From contig JARWMV010000233.1 of the NCBI GenBank assembly GCA_030998015.1, positions 1,178,001-1,242,000 on the forward strand: DNA of 64,000 nt. The letters run 5' to 3'. The position numbers were made by a program, and so were the translations under genes. Shown here piece after piece: positions 24,782 through 37,073 of this stretch (positions are counted from its first letter, which is position 1; the number at the start of each line of letters is the position of its first letter). The notes beneath the pieces are model-generated. The model was not told the origin of the DNA, did not search any database, and saw only the letters and a list, made by a program, of their open reading frames with translations. This DNA is from Ceratorhiza oryzae-sativae. Taxonomy: Eukaryota > Basidiomycota > Agaricomycetes > Cantharellales > Ceratobasidiaceae.

Positions 24782-27700
24782 CTATTGTCCGATATGAATA
24801 AAGGGCACCCATCGTGCAAACTCTTCTACCCCTATCGTCTCCCGAAGATGCTCGGCTGCCTTGTGCAGTGCCCTTGCCGCTCCCCAGCTATCTGGCGTAC
24901 CCTCTTCTAGGAGGCTCTCATATACTTTTCCGGTCACGACCGGCGCATCGGCATCGCTTATAGACCACATGGTCGCGATAACGCTGTAATATCCAGCCAT
25001 CAATAGCCCTGCAGCCAAATGGACAACTTCATCCGGTAATGAAGAATCTCCGGTGGCAGTTTGACAAGCAGACAAAAACGCAAGTTGGGCGTTCTGCATA
25101 CTCGTTTTGAATATCGTGGACAAGTCGAGGTCGCCATCGTGCAGGTGAAGCGCACTTTTCAACGGATTTTGTGGGTGTTGAGAGGCGTGACACGCGAAAT
25201 GGACCCAACTGTGATCCGCCATGGCGTTCAGAACCGCCCCAGTCGAGGCATTTTCTTCGTCGAGTCGAGTAATTCGATAGCCCTTGAACATATTTTCGAT
25301 GTTATCAAGCTCAGCTTTTGTCCCAGGTAATGCGCTCATATTGCGTATTGCCGAGGTGTGCCCAACGGCCAGAATACCGGAGAACTGGGAGGAAGGAGAA
25401 TGAGTTTGACCTAGTGAACTCAGGTTGGGTATATATGATGATACCGCGAGATTATACAGCACGGTTTCGGGCCGGCTATAATCTCCGGCCGCATGAATTG
25501 GCAAGAACGAGAGAGAGCCGGTGATACACCACGATATATGCGGAAGGTCATCAATTGGAAGGATTTCCTAGGATATACGTGTAAAATTAAGGTAAGAAAA
25601 ATTCAAGCGGCGAAATGAAACTCACAGTTATATCCAAGTGAGCAAGTATTGGCCCCACAATCTTGTACCAAAGCAGGGACAGAATATCTTTGAACGAGGC
25701 AAGAGACTTGCGCCCATCTTTTTTGAACCCGCGGGGGGCGTTCCTTGACCTGAGGCAGAGCGCAAGATTATTACGACAAGTGTTTGCGTCTTGGTATGTG
25801 AATTTATCGAGTGGAACATGGGTGATGACTTGTGTATTGGCGCGAATAACGACCGCGTCGCAGCGCCGTTCATCCACATTTAATATAACCACAGTGCCCA
25901 TTTGTAAATAGGAGCTAATCCTGGACCATTTCTGTGGCTGGAGGAAATCTTCTAGACCATTTATGCTCCGAATATAGGCTATCAGCTCCCCCCGCCTGTT
26001 GGCCGACTGGCGATGCTTCTGAGCTGCCTCGTGCAAAAGTATTCCGCCGTTGGGACCATCCGCCTCTACCCGCTCGGAGATTGACACAGATTCCAGTTGA
26101 TACGAGATATCTTGTAACTCATCGGCCTCCTTCGTCAGCTCTGGATGAGAGGAGCGTAGATCATCGAGTGGTGTTCGTAATTGCAAAAGCTGATTCCAGA
26201 CGAAACAGCGACCCTGTTCTAGCCACTCAACCGCAAGTTGGTATTTCCCCTGTTCTATGGCTACTGCTGCGGCCTCTGTAGTCAATTTCTGTACTTCAGG
26301 CGTGATAGATTCGAATCGATGTGCCACGGATGCCCCGAGCGAGACAATCTGGGGCAAGAGCGACATGCAATAGCTATAGGCTTCAAATACGGGAAGTTTC
26401 AGGGCCAAGGAAATCCGAGCCCATCTGCCTGCTGCGCGGAGTCGGGTAGACGGATGCCCGCTGACCAAATGTGCGGAGCGGCGAAACGACTCTGTTGAGT
26501 TAATCGAGTCCTGCGAAAGATGCGAATGACCATAAAGATGCCATTGTGCGACCCCGAGACCGTGCAAAAGCTCAGATTTTAGAGTATGATTATCTGGGGT
26601 AAATGAGACCGCCCTCTCAAAATGACCGATAGCTAGGGCCAGGTCCGCCAATCCGTGTGAAAGTTCAAAGCGTCGGGTGTATGCATCACCAAGTTTAAAA
26701 AGTTGTACGGGCTTGATTGCATCACGGTCTGATGAAAGTGCTGCAGATTGTTCAAAGCAGTTGGTCGCGGCGTCGATGTGGTCTTTTCCACCGTCTTTCA
26801 TGGAAAGCGACCTATGCGCATTGCCCAGGTTGAGGAGATACATAGGCTTCTGAGAGTATCCGTCAGGAGTCACAGCACGAGCTCCTTCAAAACAAACAAG
26901 AGCATTTTCAAGATGATCCTGTGAACTCAGCCTTTGGAACGACAGCCAGTAAGCGTTTCCGAGATGATTCAAATACAAGGCTTTTTTCACGTGACCATCG
27001 ACCACGAGCGAAGCAGCCCCCTGGAAGCAGCTAATTGCCTTGTCAATGTGCTCCTTCCCCCCGTGACGAACAAACAGCGATTGATGTGAGTTACCTAGGT
27101 TGCTAAGGTAGGCCGGGCGGTCTTGATGATTCTCGGGGACTAGCACTACCACTCGTTCAAAAATGCCTGTCGCTTTGTCGAGGTATTCTTGAACACCTAA
27201 ACGCTGGAACAGTATCCAATATGCGTTGCCAAGATTGTTGAGACGTCTAGGCTTTTCCAAATGGCCGTCTGGCGTTTGCGAAACTGAGAGTTTGAAATAG
27301 GCAAGTGCCTTGTCTATATGCTCCTGAATATCCCGACTTTGATAAAGTAACAAGTGCACAGCACCAAGGCTATTTTGATAGTCGACCGTGGATGGATGAT
27401 CTTCGGGAGTGAGTGAAGCGCCCCGTTCAAGAGAGCTAAAAGCTTTGTTCAGGTACTCTTGCTCCCCCAAAATTTCAAAGGCGAATGAACAAGTATCTCC
27501 AAGATCCTTTAGATAACTCGCCCGGCCAGGGTGCCTTGTTGGGGTTAATGATACCGCCTTTTCGAGGTAGTCAACGGATTTTCCTATGTGATCTTTCAAA
27601 CCTAGCCGCTCAAACATTACTCTATGGACATTTCCAAGACGATTGTAATATCGCGGCTTGCTTGGGTGGCCATCTGGAGTCATCTCGACAGCACGATTGG

Positions 27701-29073
27701 TGTGGTCAAATGCTTTTAAGAGATCATCCAAGGATCCTAGCCGATGGAAAAGAAGCCTGTACGTGTCGCCTAGGTTGGCTAGAATTTCGGGTTGTTGGGA
27801 GTGACTACGGTTGGTAAGCGATACCGCTCGCTCAAAGAAGCTGAGTGCCTTGTTCAGGTGATCCTGTGTGTCAGAAAAAGAATATAACAACTGATATGAA
27901 ACGCCAAGGCTATTCAGATTGGCCGGGATGTTGGGGTGATTGGAAGGAGTTTGTTGAATTGCTTGCTCAAGCAATACGATCGATTTTTCGACGTGGAAAC
28001 TCAACGCGGTGCGCTGGTATTTCAATCTATGTGCAAGTGCGAGGTTGCTGATACAGATAGGCTTGTCGGGATGACCATCTGGTGTAAGTGAAGCAGCCTG
28101 CTCGAAACAAACCAGCGCCTTATCGAGACTCTCGGATTCGCCGAGACGTTGAAACAAGGTCTGATGCACGGTCCCATGGCTATTCAGATGCTTTGGCATA
28201 CTCGCGTGCCCTTTGGGAGTGAGCAAAACGGCTTGCTCGATTAATTCGACAGCCTTTTGGATACTCTCCTCGGAATCAAGTCGTTGAAAGCGCATATGGT
28301 GGGCAGTGCTGAGGCGATTGAGTCGCTCCGCTCGCATCGGGTGGCTATCTGGTGTGAGTGAAAGCGTCTCCTGGAAGCATTTGATGGCTCGTTCGAGGAA
28401 TTCGGGGCCAGATGATCGCTCGAACAAGGATTCATATACGTTTCCAAGATTGAATAGGTAGCCCGAGTAGTCCGGATGGCTCTTTTCGGTCAGCGTAACT
28501 ACCTGCTCCATATATTTTAAGGCCTTGTCGATGTAGGCCTGCTCGCCAACACGTTCGAATAATGACCAACAAGCACCCCCAAGATTATTTAGATACATAA
28601 GCTTGGCTGGATGGCCTATTGGTATCAAAGCCGTAGCTTGCTCGAGGCATCCAACAGATTTTCTGAGAGAATCTGGCAAGCCATTGCGTTTGAACTGGGC
28701 CTGGTATGCGGTACTGAGATTGTATAAATGACCGGACTTTGTCGGATCATTGTCTGGGGTAAGTTCAATCGCTCGTTCAAGGTAACCAACTGCCTTGTCG
28801 AAGTGGTCTGAAGACGTCGAACTTTGAAATAGCATCCAGTGCGCATTACCAAGCTCACTCAAAAGCCTAGGCTTAAGTGGATGTTCATCAGGTACGCGGA
28901 GTAATGTTTGTTCGTTCGCGTCGATTGCTCGTTGTATGGGCTAAAGGGACAGTCCGCCAGCAAAAATTTCCTCTAAGACACTTCCTTTGAGCCAACGAAT
29001 CGCAAACTAAACTCACGGGGGTAAAGTCAGCTTCCGGTTCGCGCCGAGGAGTGGAATCCATTGTTTGAATCAA
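24782..29073 (-). CDS. TPR-repeat protein with C-terminal CHAT protease domain
   Basis: Large intracellular protein of about 1,370 residues in three exons. A short exon 1 ends at PEADFTP; the intron gtgagt..ctttag joins it to IQRAIDANEQTLLRV. The large exon 25587-28980 (approximately) holds 18 TPR-like units of ~50 residues with the recurring phrase LGNAHxxLFxR and TPDGHP. A non-repeat helical region (WLEQGRCFVWNQLLQLR) leads into the CHAT domain, finished by exon 24782-25560. The CHAT His block WVHFACHASQH and Cys block AFLSACQTATG are both present, so caspase/separase-type Cys protease activity is possible; the usual CHG is CHA here. ATGs at 29073 and 29061 are both possible starts. Related fungal TPR-CHAT proteins are often tied to defence or cell-death signalling, but the role here is inference. 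Confidence 0.87.
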
Positions 29074-29137
29074 TCCTTTAATTTCTGACCCGGTAAGGGG
29101 ATATTGGACGGGCTCTTTGGAATGGCGGTACCGATCG

Positions 29138-29160
29138 CTTTATATTGAGGAATGACGTCA
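29138..29160 (-). promoter_or_regulatory. CRE-like palindrome and TATA element of the TPR-CHAT gene
   Basis: TGACGTCA, the perfect CRE/ATF palindrome, lies at 29153-29160. On the minus strand it is followed by TATAAAG at 29138-29144, about 65 nt upstream of the start codon. The order (CRE, then TATA, then ATG) fits bZIP control of this gene. Confidence 0.45.
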
Positions 29161-29628
29161 TCAAAGGCTGTGTGGACCTATATTGCGCGGGCATGAAAGT
29201 ATGATCAAGCCTGAGACCAGAAGCGGTTCTGGGGTTCTCGGAGTGCCTCAGTATTGGTCACAGCACTTAGAATTACCCGTTATCTTATCGTACATTGCCT
29301 TTGCCTGATTCTCGAATCGCATTTCAAGGGCAAAATCTTATTGCAGTATCTATCTTGGTTGCGGAGAGTGCGGGATGGCTGGCGTTTCTCTTAGATGGCT
29401 GTTCATTTGGAGCTACCTAATACTTTGAAAAACGCCAGGCATCAAAATTAGATGGGCTATATGCTAGAGATCAACCGACTCGAGTAATCTTTAGGCTATA
29501 TGCGTACTGTCATAGGTAAACTGCCTCAATAACGCTAATTCCCTTGACATCAGCCGTATGATAAGAGGGTGGTTGAAATATAAGTACATTTATGTCCTAT
29601 GATACATGGCCAATGTCTCAAAGAAGGC
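29161..29628. other. Intergenic between TPR-CHAT and fungalysin 1
   Basis: About 470 bp upstream of the TPR-CHAT promoter and downstream of fungalysin 1. No gene or repeat was seen. Confidence 0.4.
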
Positions 29629-32291
29629 TCACTTACAATGGTCGGGTACCATAAACCCATTGATGCTAGGCGGAGCGGTCCCGTTGAACGGTGTAGCGTC
29701 CGTCCCCTTGTAAGATACATCAGCACACGGCGTGCTCGAAATTTCAGGAACCTACCAGCCCCCTACTCGCAAAACCAGACCACAACAAACATTCGTTTTC
29801 ACCACCCGTATGGACTCGATCTGCTGCAATAATTGCATCACGTGCCTGAATGAACGTTGGCCTGCATGGCTGTATCTTCATTCCTGTAACGACGAGTCTG
29901 TGCGGAATTGGCCGTCGGAAAAAATCTAACCGAAAATTTGGAGATACATACTGAAGCATAAGTGTGTTTCCTCGAGTTGGTACTCGCAGTGCTTGTCCGT
30001 TATCGTGTGTGATGGTTCGGTAGAACTCAGTACTAGAAGATGGGAAAAGGGATTCGGCAAAGCCATGTTTGTGGATGAGTATCTGGGTAGTGACCCATAG
30101 AATTTCGGCCCAAATTTCTCCAATCGCGTGCTGTGGGTGAGGTAATTGATAGGAGCCTATCGTCCAAGGCAGTCCTTACTTACTACTTCCAAGTACAACG
30201 GCTGTTGCAGGTAATCATACATGAAAGGATTCACCGTGACATTCTGGTTTCATATTAGCGTTTTTAAAATTTCAAACCGAGCGTACACTCACTATCGCAT
30301 ATGGGTGGTATCTTATTCCTGCAGCTTTATTCGCGACCCATGCTCCAATAGGATAGTCTGAATATGTGCTTGTGCTTCGCACCAAGGTAGCAATAAAGTC
30401 GCTCCACCCTTCGCCCATACCAGACGCTTCAAGCGCAGTATAGTCCAAACACTGAGAGTTACTCGGACCACCAGTTAGGCGTGTAGACAACCCATGCGAA
30501 AGCTCGTGGATCACTATTCCGGCATCCAGCCCGCCGTCGCGTGGAGGTGAAACAGTGTTCCATATGTACATGCGACATTTCCCATTTTGGCCATCTGGGG
30601 GCTTTCGAGCCTATCTCAGCCAAAGTCTGAGATAATCGCAATGACGCGAAGCACGTACGGTCAAAAAATTTGCGTTGTTATACCCGCTCCCGTCCTGTGC
30701 GTTCATAATCACCCCGTCACCCTCCACTCCACCTTTTCCAAAGTTGTATTGCTGAAAGTTACCGCTCAGTTCGTCAAATCCGTACAGGTAGAGCAGGTCA
30801 TGATACATGTTGGCGAGATAGAACAATTGTGTGACCGATGTATTGACGTTCTGCTTGGGATTTTGGGCCTTGTCGTAGGAAAAGTCGAAAACGAGACCAG
30901 AGCCGCCATCCGGACGAGAGTTGTTCTTCCAATTTGGGCCGCCTGCCCAGTTAGACTGAGCAATGGCCTATGAAAACATGCATTGGTGTACAGCCCTAGA
31001 TTAGTGAATACTAATACTCACGTTGTTTCCGACGGTAGTTGTATAATTCAGAATATCATCAGACTTCAGATCTGGATGTTCAGCAATCGGATCATTGGCC
31101 GCCAAGAGGAAATGCCAACCGAGGGGGGAAGTGCGGCTATTGTACGATGATCTTTCCAAGGTCCGGCCCCCGCTCGCGGGATCATTGACGCCCCACTTCC
31201 ATACGCGATAGGATCCAATCGAAAACGAGGGGGCGACACTTGGACCTGGCACCTCAAACAGGTCTGTCTGCATCGGTTGTTGCTCAGGACCCAGAACCAC
31301 CTGTCCAAACACCTTTGCCTGGAATGAGCTGAACCACCCATCCTCTCTCGGCGCGGGGCCATCCTTCACCCAATCGCCAACAGCGATAATTTTCGATGGT
31401 TCGTACGCTGAGACATAGGCCTCGTACCAATTGTCTTCCATCTCGACTTCTAATCGCCATGCCAGATTGAGTTGAGTGGAGGTTCGACCAGGAGTGTGAG
31501 TTTGGACGTAAACAAGTTGGGCTCGGATGGGGGATAGCACACCTGGAAGAGGCGAAACGGACCAGCAGCTGGTCGAGATGACGTTGTGGCATGTCTGGGG
31601 TACGGCGATAATATCGTGTATCTTGATATCCTGGAGGGATGTCCAAGGATTGGCAGCGACAACGAATAGGTAGGTAGCGGCGGTGGGATTATGGAGGTTG
31701 ACGCTGAGGATGTCGTGCCCCAATCGCATAGCAACGCGAACTCGATTCAACGAGATGTCACACACAAACGGGTCCGTACCTGGGGGAATCTCGTCACAGT
31801 AGGTCTCTTGACTCCAAACGACGTTGTTTAGAATGCCTTCAGGCAATTTACCCATAAACACCTGAAAGATGTTCAATGCATGAATGTTCGAACAGTAGAC
31901 AGGCTTGGGCATTCACAGAGCTGCCATGACTCAAAACTCGACCACCGTAGATACTTAAATTTATGTCTGCATCCGCTATTTCAATTCCGTTTACCACCTG
32001 ACGAGCATAAACATGGGAGACCCCAGTCCTTTGGTCGGTATACGAATCGTTTCGGATATAGTAGCCGGAAGCAGCGTCAAGGACGTTTTTTTCAATAAAA
32101 CGCTCTGCAACAACATTCGAGTCACAAGCGGAGCATGGGGCATCCACAGGTGGCTCAATGGTGAACCTGCCCTTGGGCAAAGGTTGCCTGAACGAGAGAG
32201 ACTTGCGGGAACGCTCGTGGCCACGTGATGCGGTAGCGTGCACTACGAGTAAGAACAGAAAGAGAATAGGAATGTGCCAGGAGGGTTTCAT
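29629..32291 (-). CDS. Fungalysin metalloprotease 1 (M36), apparently intact
   Basis: Secreted zinc endopeptidase of the fungalysin family. The signal peptide [20 protein letters not shown] is followed by a propeptide with the FTP-type block [19 protein letters not shown]. The catalytic part has [31 protein letters not shown], the zinc motif HELSH (in [16 protein letters not shown]) and the third zinc ligand in GMGEGWSDF. The C terminus has [29 protein letters not shown] and a final exon [13 protein letters not shown] with the stop at 29629-29631. All exon joins examined are GT..AG in frame, including one after PLYLEV and one before [12 protein letters not shown]. It is one of three M36 genes in the window and lies 6 kb from fungalysin 2 in the same direction. 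Confidence 0.92.
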
Positions 32292-33611
32292 CGTGCAAGA
32301 TGCAAGGGGTGGTGGTAGTTAATCGACCGCGCCATGCTAGTTTATGCTCCATCACAGAACCCGAGACAACAAGGTTGATGGGCTATTCCCTTCTTGGGTC
32401 GAGATTGAATCGAAGCCCGCTGGCAAGACCCACATTGCCATATGAGAGTGTGATGAGACAAAGGCCAGCGGAAGTATAACCATAAGGAGTTTCCCGCATT
32501 ACAGATGCGGCGCCGAGGCGTCTTAAAATGGCAGCACGGACGCTCAGTTCATGAGCCGACCTCGAGACCATCAAATCTTATTGAGGCTGCCAATGCTGAC
32601 TAATGGATTGTGTCGTGGGCGTGCCACTTGGTGGTGCATACAAGGCACACTGCAGATTCAATCAGCCAGCTGGTTGCCTTTATGAAGAAATTTTGACTGA
32701 ATGATCAAACTAGCACATCCAATATTGCAAAATATTATAGCAAAATTACAAGAATGGTCATAGAATCACACAACAGGCAGAGGACCCCAAGCTTCAGTGC
32801 CAATCTCCAACTATGTGCCACTTCAGTTTGGAAACCCTGACACAGCTATAACATCCCTAATTGAGCACCCTACATGATCTTGCTTGGACATGACTATGAG
32901 AATTTTGGGATTGGGAGCAAACAGTAGTTGAAATGCAATCTAGGAAAGGATCATACAAGCCAATGAATGCCTAAGCATTTAGTTCTTGAGAGCACTATCT
33001 AGATATCTGCCAGGAAGTAAACTTGCATATTCTTTACCCAGTACACCCTGATAGTTTGCATTGTCAAGCTTATGTTGCTTGGCTGACTTGAAAGCTACCC
33101 ACAACCCAAGGAAGAAGCATAAAGTGCATGCAGACCAAAAGAATTTTGAAGCAAGTCCATCTTTGTCAGCAGCAACAAGTCAGGTGATGGTGTAGATGCT
33201 TTAGATCACAGGGGAAGAGCCCAGAAACAACTTGGTGACAACTATGAGGGGTGTAAGGGCAATGACAACATGTTGCAAGATAGTGAGCAAGAAGGAACAA
33301 GACTTGTAATTGATGAGGAGGTCAAGTTTGTGAGGAGGCCTCATCAAACTTAACCTGGTTTATATACAATCTTCAAGCCACATCAAAACAAACACAACTA
33401 TACTATGAATCATATCACTAAGTGATAGAAGCTGCTGTGGAGCTGCAGAATTTCACATCAAAGTTGAAATACATCTCAATAAGCAGTCTGGAACATTCCA
33501 TGAGTCACATGATACAGTTGTCCCATAAAAGGAAAGTGTGTTTTGAAAATGTTCTTAAAAATGTAATAATTTGAGAAAATATTTTGTGATGAATATATGT
33601 GTGTCAGGTCA
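32292..33611. other. Transition into AT-rich repeat island
   Basis: Upstream of fungalysin 1. From about 32640 the composition becomes AT-rich and repeat-like with no long open frames, unlike the flanking genic DNA. I see no coding feature. Confidence 0.45.
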
Positions 33612-33998
33612 TGACAACTCCCTTGGTTAGAATAGTATAAAAGCAAGGAGATCAAGCTGGTCTACCCCAGCTTGCTCTACCTTGTCAATTCCCCTCTAAA
33701 GCATCCAGTGTAAAAGAACAGTCCCTAGCTGACTTATTAGCTTAAGTAACAGCTAGGAGGGCCTTGAGTCAAGGCCACATTGCAAGCCCCAGCCCTAAGC
33801 ACCTGACTCAGCTGCTGTCCACAGTTGCTTACTCAGTGACAGGTGTCCATCAGCCAGGAGCACATAAGTGCATATGGTGTCAAGCCATGAGACAGTAGAC
33901 ACACACAAGGCATCCAGCTGATATGAGCCACACATCAGCAGTAGCCAGGACACAGTCCAAACCAATTAAGGGCATTAGCCACTTGTAAAGCAAAGTCC
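33612..33998 (+). repeat. Left arm of ~385-bp inverted repeat
   Basis: This segment is repeated in reverse complement at 35796-36178 with mismatches and small indels. Shared landmarks include tggttagaatagtataaaag, ccttgtcaattcccctctaa, agtccctagctgacttatta, cataagtgcatatggtgtca and cattagccacttgtaaa. It contains a TATA-like tataaaag, so it may be an LTR or the terminal part of a DNA element. Confidence 0.85.
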
Positions 33999-34690
33999 AA
34001 CAACCACTTTCAGAGGTTAGAGATGTCAGGTGAGAAATTTGCCAGTTACCTGCACCTGCAGCTGGTAACCAGTGCCATGAGACCCCTACCTTCACCTGTG
34101 CCTGTGCCTGCATCTGGTATGCCAGTATACCTATGGTATCCAGCATTTTACCTGCATTCCTGCTGTTGCAGGTATACCTGTGGTTAAGTGTCACTGCAAG
34201 CTTACAATGTATATACTATAAAATAGGAAAAATTCATAAATTTCTAATGATATATAGCTCATCCTGTACAAAAAATTCTAGTGCCCATTGCAGTCCAAAC
34301 AGCATGGAGGTGAATCCATTAAAAGTGGGACACTTTTGCAAAACTCATCACAACTGTTAGCTTATGTACTCATAAAATGCCCAAAATTCACAGCCTTTCA
34401 ACCATATATGTGTCACATGTGGGAAAATTCTCAGTCATGAGATCACAAGGCTTTTGTCCTGGAAAATAATCCCCAAATATGTGCATGTTATGGATCACTA
34501 ACATTTTTCTATTAATTTAGTCTGCTCTGCCAACCTCAAGCAATGCCTCTGTAATTAATTTGTGAAATACTAGAATTTGTATGCACTCCAAATTGTACTA
34601 TTTTCTGTTCCATTAAATAGTACAAAATTCCTGCTCTCCAACGCATATTTTATTAAGATTTTACAATAAGATCTCAGAGAGATACAGAGG

Positions 34691-34939
34691 TTGCAATATT
34701 TCCTCTTATCAGGAGATATTGATTACAACATTGCACTGCTCATATCTCGGCAACCGCTTACGCTATCAAAGCGATCTTATGCTCTATCGATAGCTAATCT
34801 TCGGCGGTATCTGCTGCCCGAAGAACGTCGCGATCCACCAGATCCTCGCACCGGAATGGCCCGAAGATCATTAGAATCTTACTGGACCATCAATCAAGAT
34901 CTAATGACTCCAGTGAGTCAGGAGAGCTTCCCAAATTGA
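34691..34939 (+). pseudogene. Unassigned open frame of transposon-like context
   Basis: An 82-codon frame stands out because its base composition is much closer to coding DNA than its AT-rich surroundings, with phrases such as RRYLLPEERRDPPDPRTG and SYWTINQDLMTPVSQ. It ends 40 bp before the candidate LTR. I do not recognise it. It could be the captured end of a retroelement gag-type gene or a host gene fragment. Confidence 0.3.
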
Positions 34940-34978
34940 TCCAGAAGCTTCTCTGACTCACTTTATGACTCACTGAGA

Positions 34979-35375
34979 TGTAGCCTCTGTTCATTACATG
35001 TATATACTATGATAATATGATCTACAAGCCAATAGCAGGTCTCAGATGCATCAATGCCTTCAATCCACACCCTGTCTTTACTCTTTTATCCTATACTGGG
35101 CTAGGGTGTACCCCAAGTATAGCAGTACCCTCTTTTGATGATCGCACTGGCATGCATGTATCTATTTGGCTCTGGAATGCCCTCCTCAGGGTATAAAAGG
35201 ACCTCCTTTGAGGCCCTTCCAGACACCCTCCTTCCTCTACTCAACCCAGACTGGTTATTGGTTTCTTTTCTCTTTCTATTTCTCTTGTCTGTGTGTGATT
35301 TCTTATATAACTAGTACTGAGGAATAAAGTACCATATTAGTTATATACTGCCTGAGTCATTGTATCTTATATACA
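34979..35375 (+). mobile_element. Candidate solo LTR
   Basis: Begins TGTAGCC and ends ATATACA, so the tips TGTA and TACA are inverted. It contains a TATA box (gggtataaaaggacc near 35195) followed by a polyadenylation signal (gaataaagt near 35323), the order expected for U3-R-U5. A 4-bp direct repeat gaga flanks both ends. No primer-binding site or internal domain adjoins it. The ends are less certain than for the solo LTR at 36550. Confidence 0.45.
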
Positions 35376-35795
35376 GAGATATATAAGGATACAATATTGC
35401 CTGATTGAGCATGACATTAAGTACCAGCTATTAGAGGAAATCTAAGTACCTGTAGCTGAGGAAGTACACACATTAGGCAGCCCACCATCTATCCTATAAG
35501 CTATCACTTAAGTCTAGTATTAAGAATAGTATCAGTTAGTCCAAGCGACTAGGGCTGAACTACATTTAAGATATTTAAGGGAACCTGACCATAGTAGTCT
35601 TGCTCTTTATACCTATAAATTAGTCAGTTTACACTGTGAAAGATTAAGACTACCTTGAGTGTTACTTGATTGCATTGCAACTACTTGAGCCTTCTTACTC
35701 TGGTCTAAGAAGTATTGAGTACAATTAGTGTATACTAACCTATCTACATTTGCTTAAGCTCTAGATATTCAAGTGTACCCTGACCCATAACAGTC

Positions 35796-36178
35796 AGACT
35801 TGTTTTACAAGTGGCTAATGCCTCTGATGGGTCTGGACTATGTCCTGACTACTGCTGATGCATGGCATGTCTTGGCTTGATGCCTTGTGTGTCTACTGTC
35901 TTGTGGCTTGACACCATATGCACTTATGTGCTCATGGCTGGTGGTCACCTGTCACCAAATAAGCAACTGTGGACAGCAGCTAAGTTGGATGCTTAGTGCT
36001 GGGGCTTGCAATATGGTCTTGACTCAAGACCCTTCTAGCTGTTACTTAAGCTAATAAGTCAGCTAGGGACTGTTCTTCACACTGGATGCTTTAGAGGGGA
36101 ATTGACAAGGTAGAGCAAGCTGGGGTAGACCAGCTTGCTCTCCTTGCTTTTTATACTATTCTAACCAAAGGAGTGACT
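35796..36178 (-). repeat. Right arm of ~385-bp inverted repeat
   Basis: Reverse-complement partner of 33612-33998, with the same blocks in reverse order. The outer tips are not perfectly matched (tgacaactccc on the left; right-end reverse complement gtcactcctttgg), so a clean target duplication could not be defined. Confidence 0.85.
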
Positions 36179-36189
36179 AAGCATACATG

Positions 36190-36300
36190 CAGGATGAGTA
36201 AGAAGGAATGGCAGTGATCAGTCAGCCAGTTACTAATAATAGTGGCATGAGTAAGGTGAATGGCAATGATCAGTAAGTGAGTGACTAATAATAGGACAAG
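36190..36300 (+). repeat. Imperfect ~55-bp tandem duplication
   Basis: Two adjacent units share gagtaag, gaatggca, tgatcagt and gactaataatag-like blocks with small differences, just outside the right inverted-repeat arm. Confidence 0.6.
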
Positions 36301-36549
36301 GATCAGTAAGCATGTGGAGGTGCTTACTCATGAAGAGGAGGTGGTCAAGCCACAAGACAAAAGTGGAGAACAAAGGGAAGAAAATGATGGTTAGCCACAA
36401 GACCTTTGATTGTGGCTCATGACACTGAGGCTTAAGGCTCTTAGACTCTCCCTTAGGCACCAACTCCCTGCAGGTCCCAGCCTACCAAGAATTCAGTCAG
36501 GTTGTTTGTGAGATACCTGTAGCTCAGATAAACTCACTGACAAGGTCAT

Positions 36550-37068
36550 TGTCATGGCCTAGACCATGACGTGGATTTTATTATGATTTTTGTATATTTT
36601 ATAAAATCTCTCCTTTTCATATTTTTGGACAAGTCCTGTTTAATCGGATATATGCATAGAATTACTTACATGATCATGTGACCTTGTTGTTGTTTATGTT
36701 CTGTTTGTACCTTCTGGAATATTCTGTTACATGGCACCATTCTCACATTGTACGATAGTTGTCTCGCACCATACATGTATTTGATATAGCTCATCGTATG
36801 AATACATAAGGGAGAGTCTGAGAGCCTTAAGCCTCAGAACTCGACCTCCTGTCATATCCCTTCTACTACCTGTGTGACTCTTAGTCCATAGTCCCTGCCC
36901 AGTCCTCTTAAGGACAAGTGCACATACTTCTACCTCCTTGTGTCTTATCGCACCCTCACTGCACGTCCCACCTTAGACGCTGTTAGTAAAGCCTCCAGCA
37001 TTGCTGCCCATAGGCTTGTCATCACCACTTAGGTGTTTGACATTACTGTTCAGGTTGTAGCTTTGACA
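36550..37068 (+). mobile_element. Solo LTR with 5-bp target site duplication
   Basis: A 519-bp unit begins TGTCATGGCC and ends CTTTGACA, with short inverted tips TGTCA/TGACA. It is flanked by a perfect 5-bp direct repeat gtcat at 36545-36549 and 37069-37073, the hallmark of LTR-retroelement insertion. No internal gag-pol region is present, so it is a solo LTR left by recombination between two LTRs. Confidence 0.8.
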
Positions 37069-37073
37069 GTCAT

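Larger units (their letters stand above)
33999..35795. other. Spacer between the inverted repeats
   Basis: About 1.8 kb of AT-rich sequence without a transposase-like or reverse-transcriptase-like frame. It holds the GC-richer open frame at 34691-34939 and the candidate LTR at 34979-35375. Confidence 0.5.

Noticed and set aside
26500..28860. Possible tandem DNA repeat in the TPR-CHAT gene
   Set aside because: The protein units recur every ~50 residues, but their DNA has diverged, so it is an old repeat protein and not a recent DNA tandem array.
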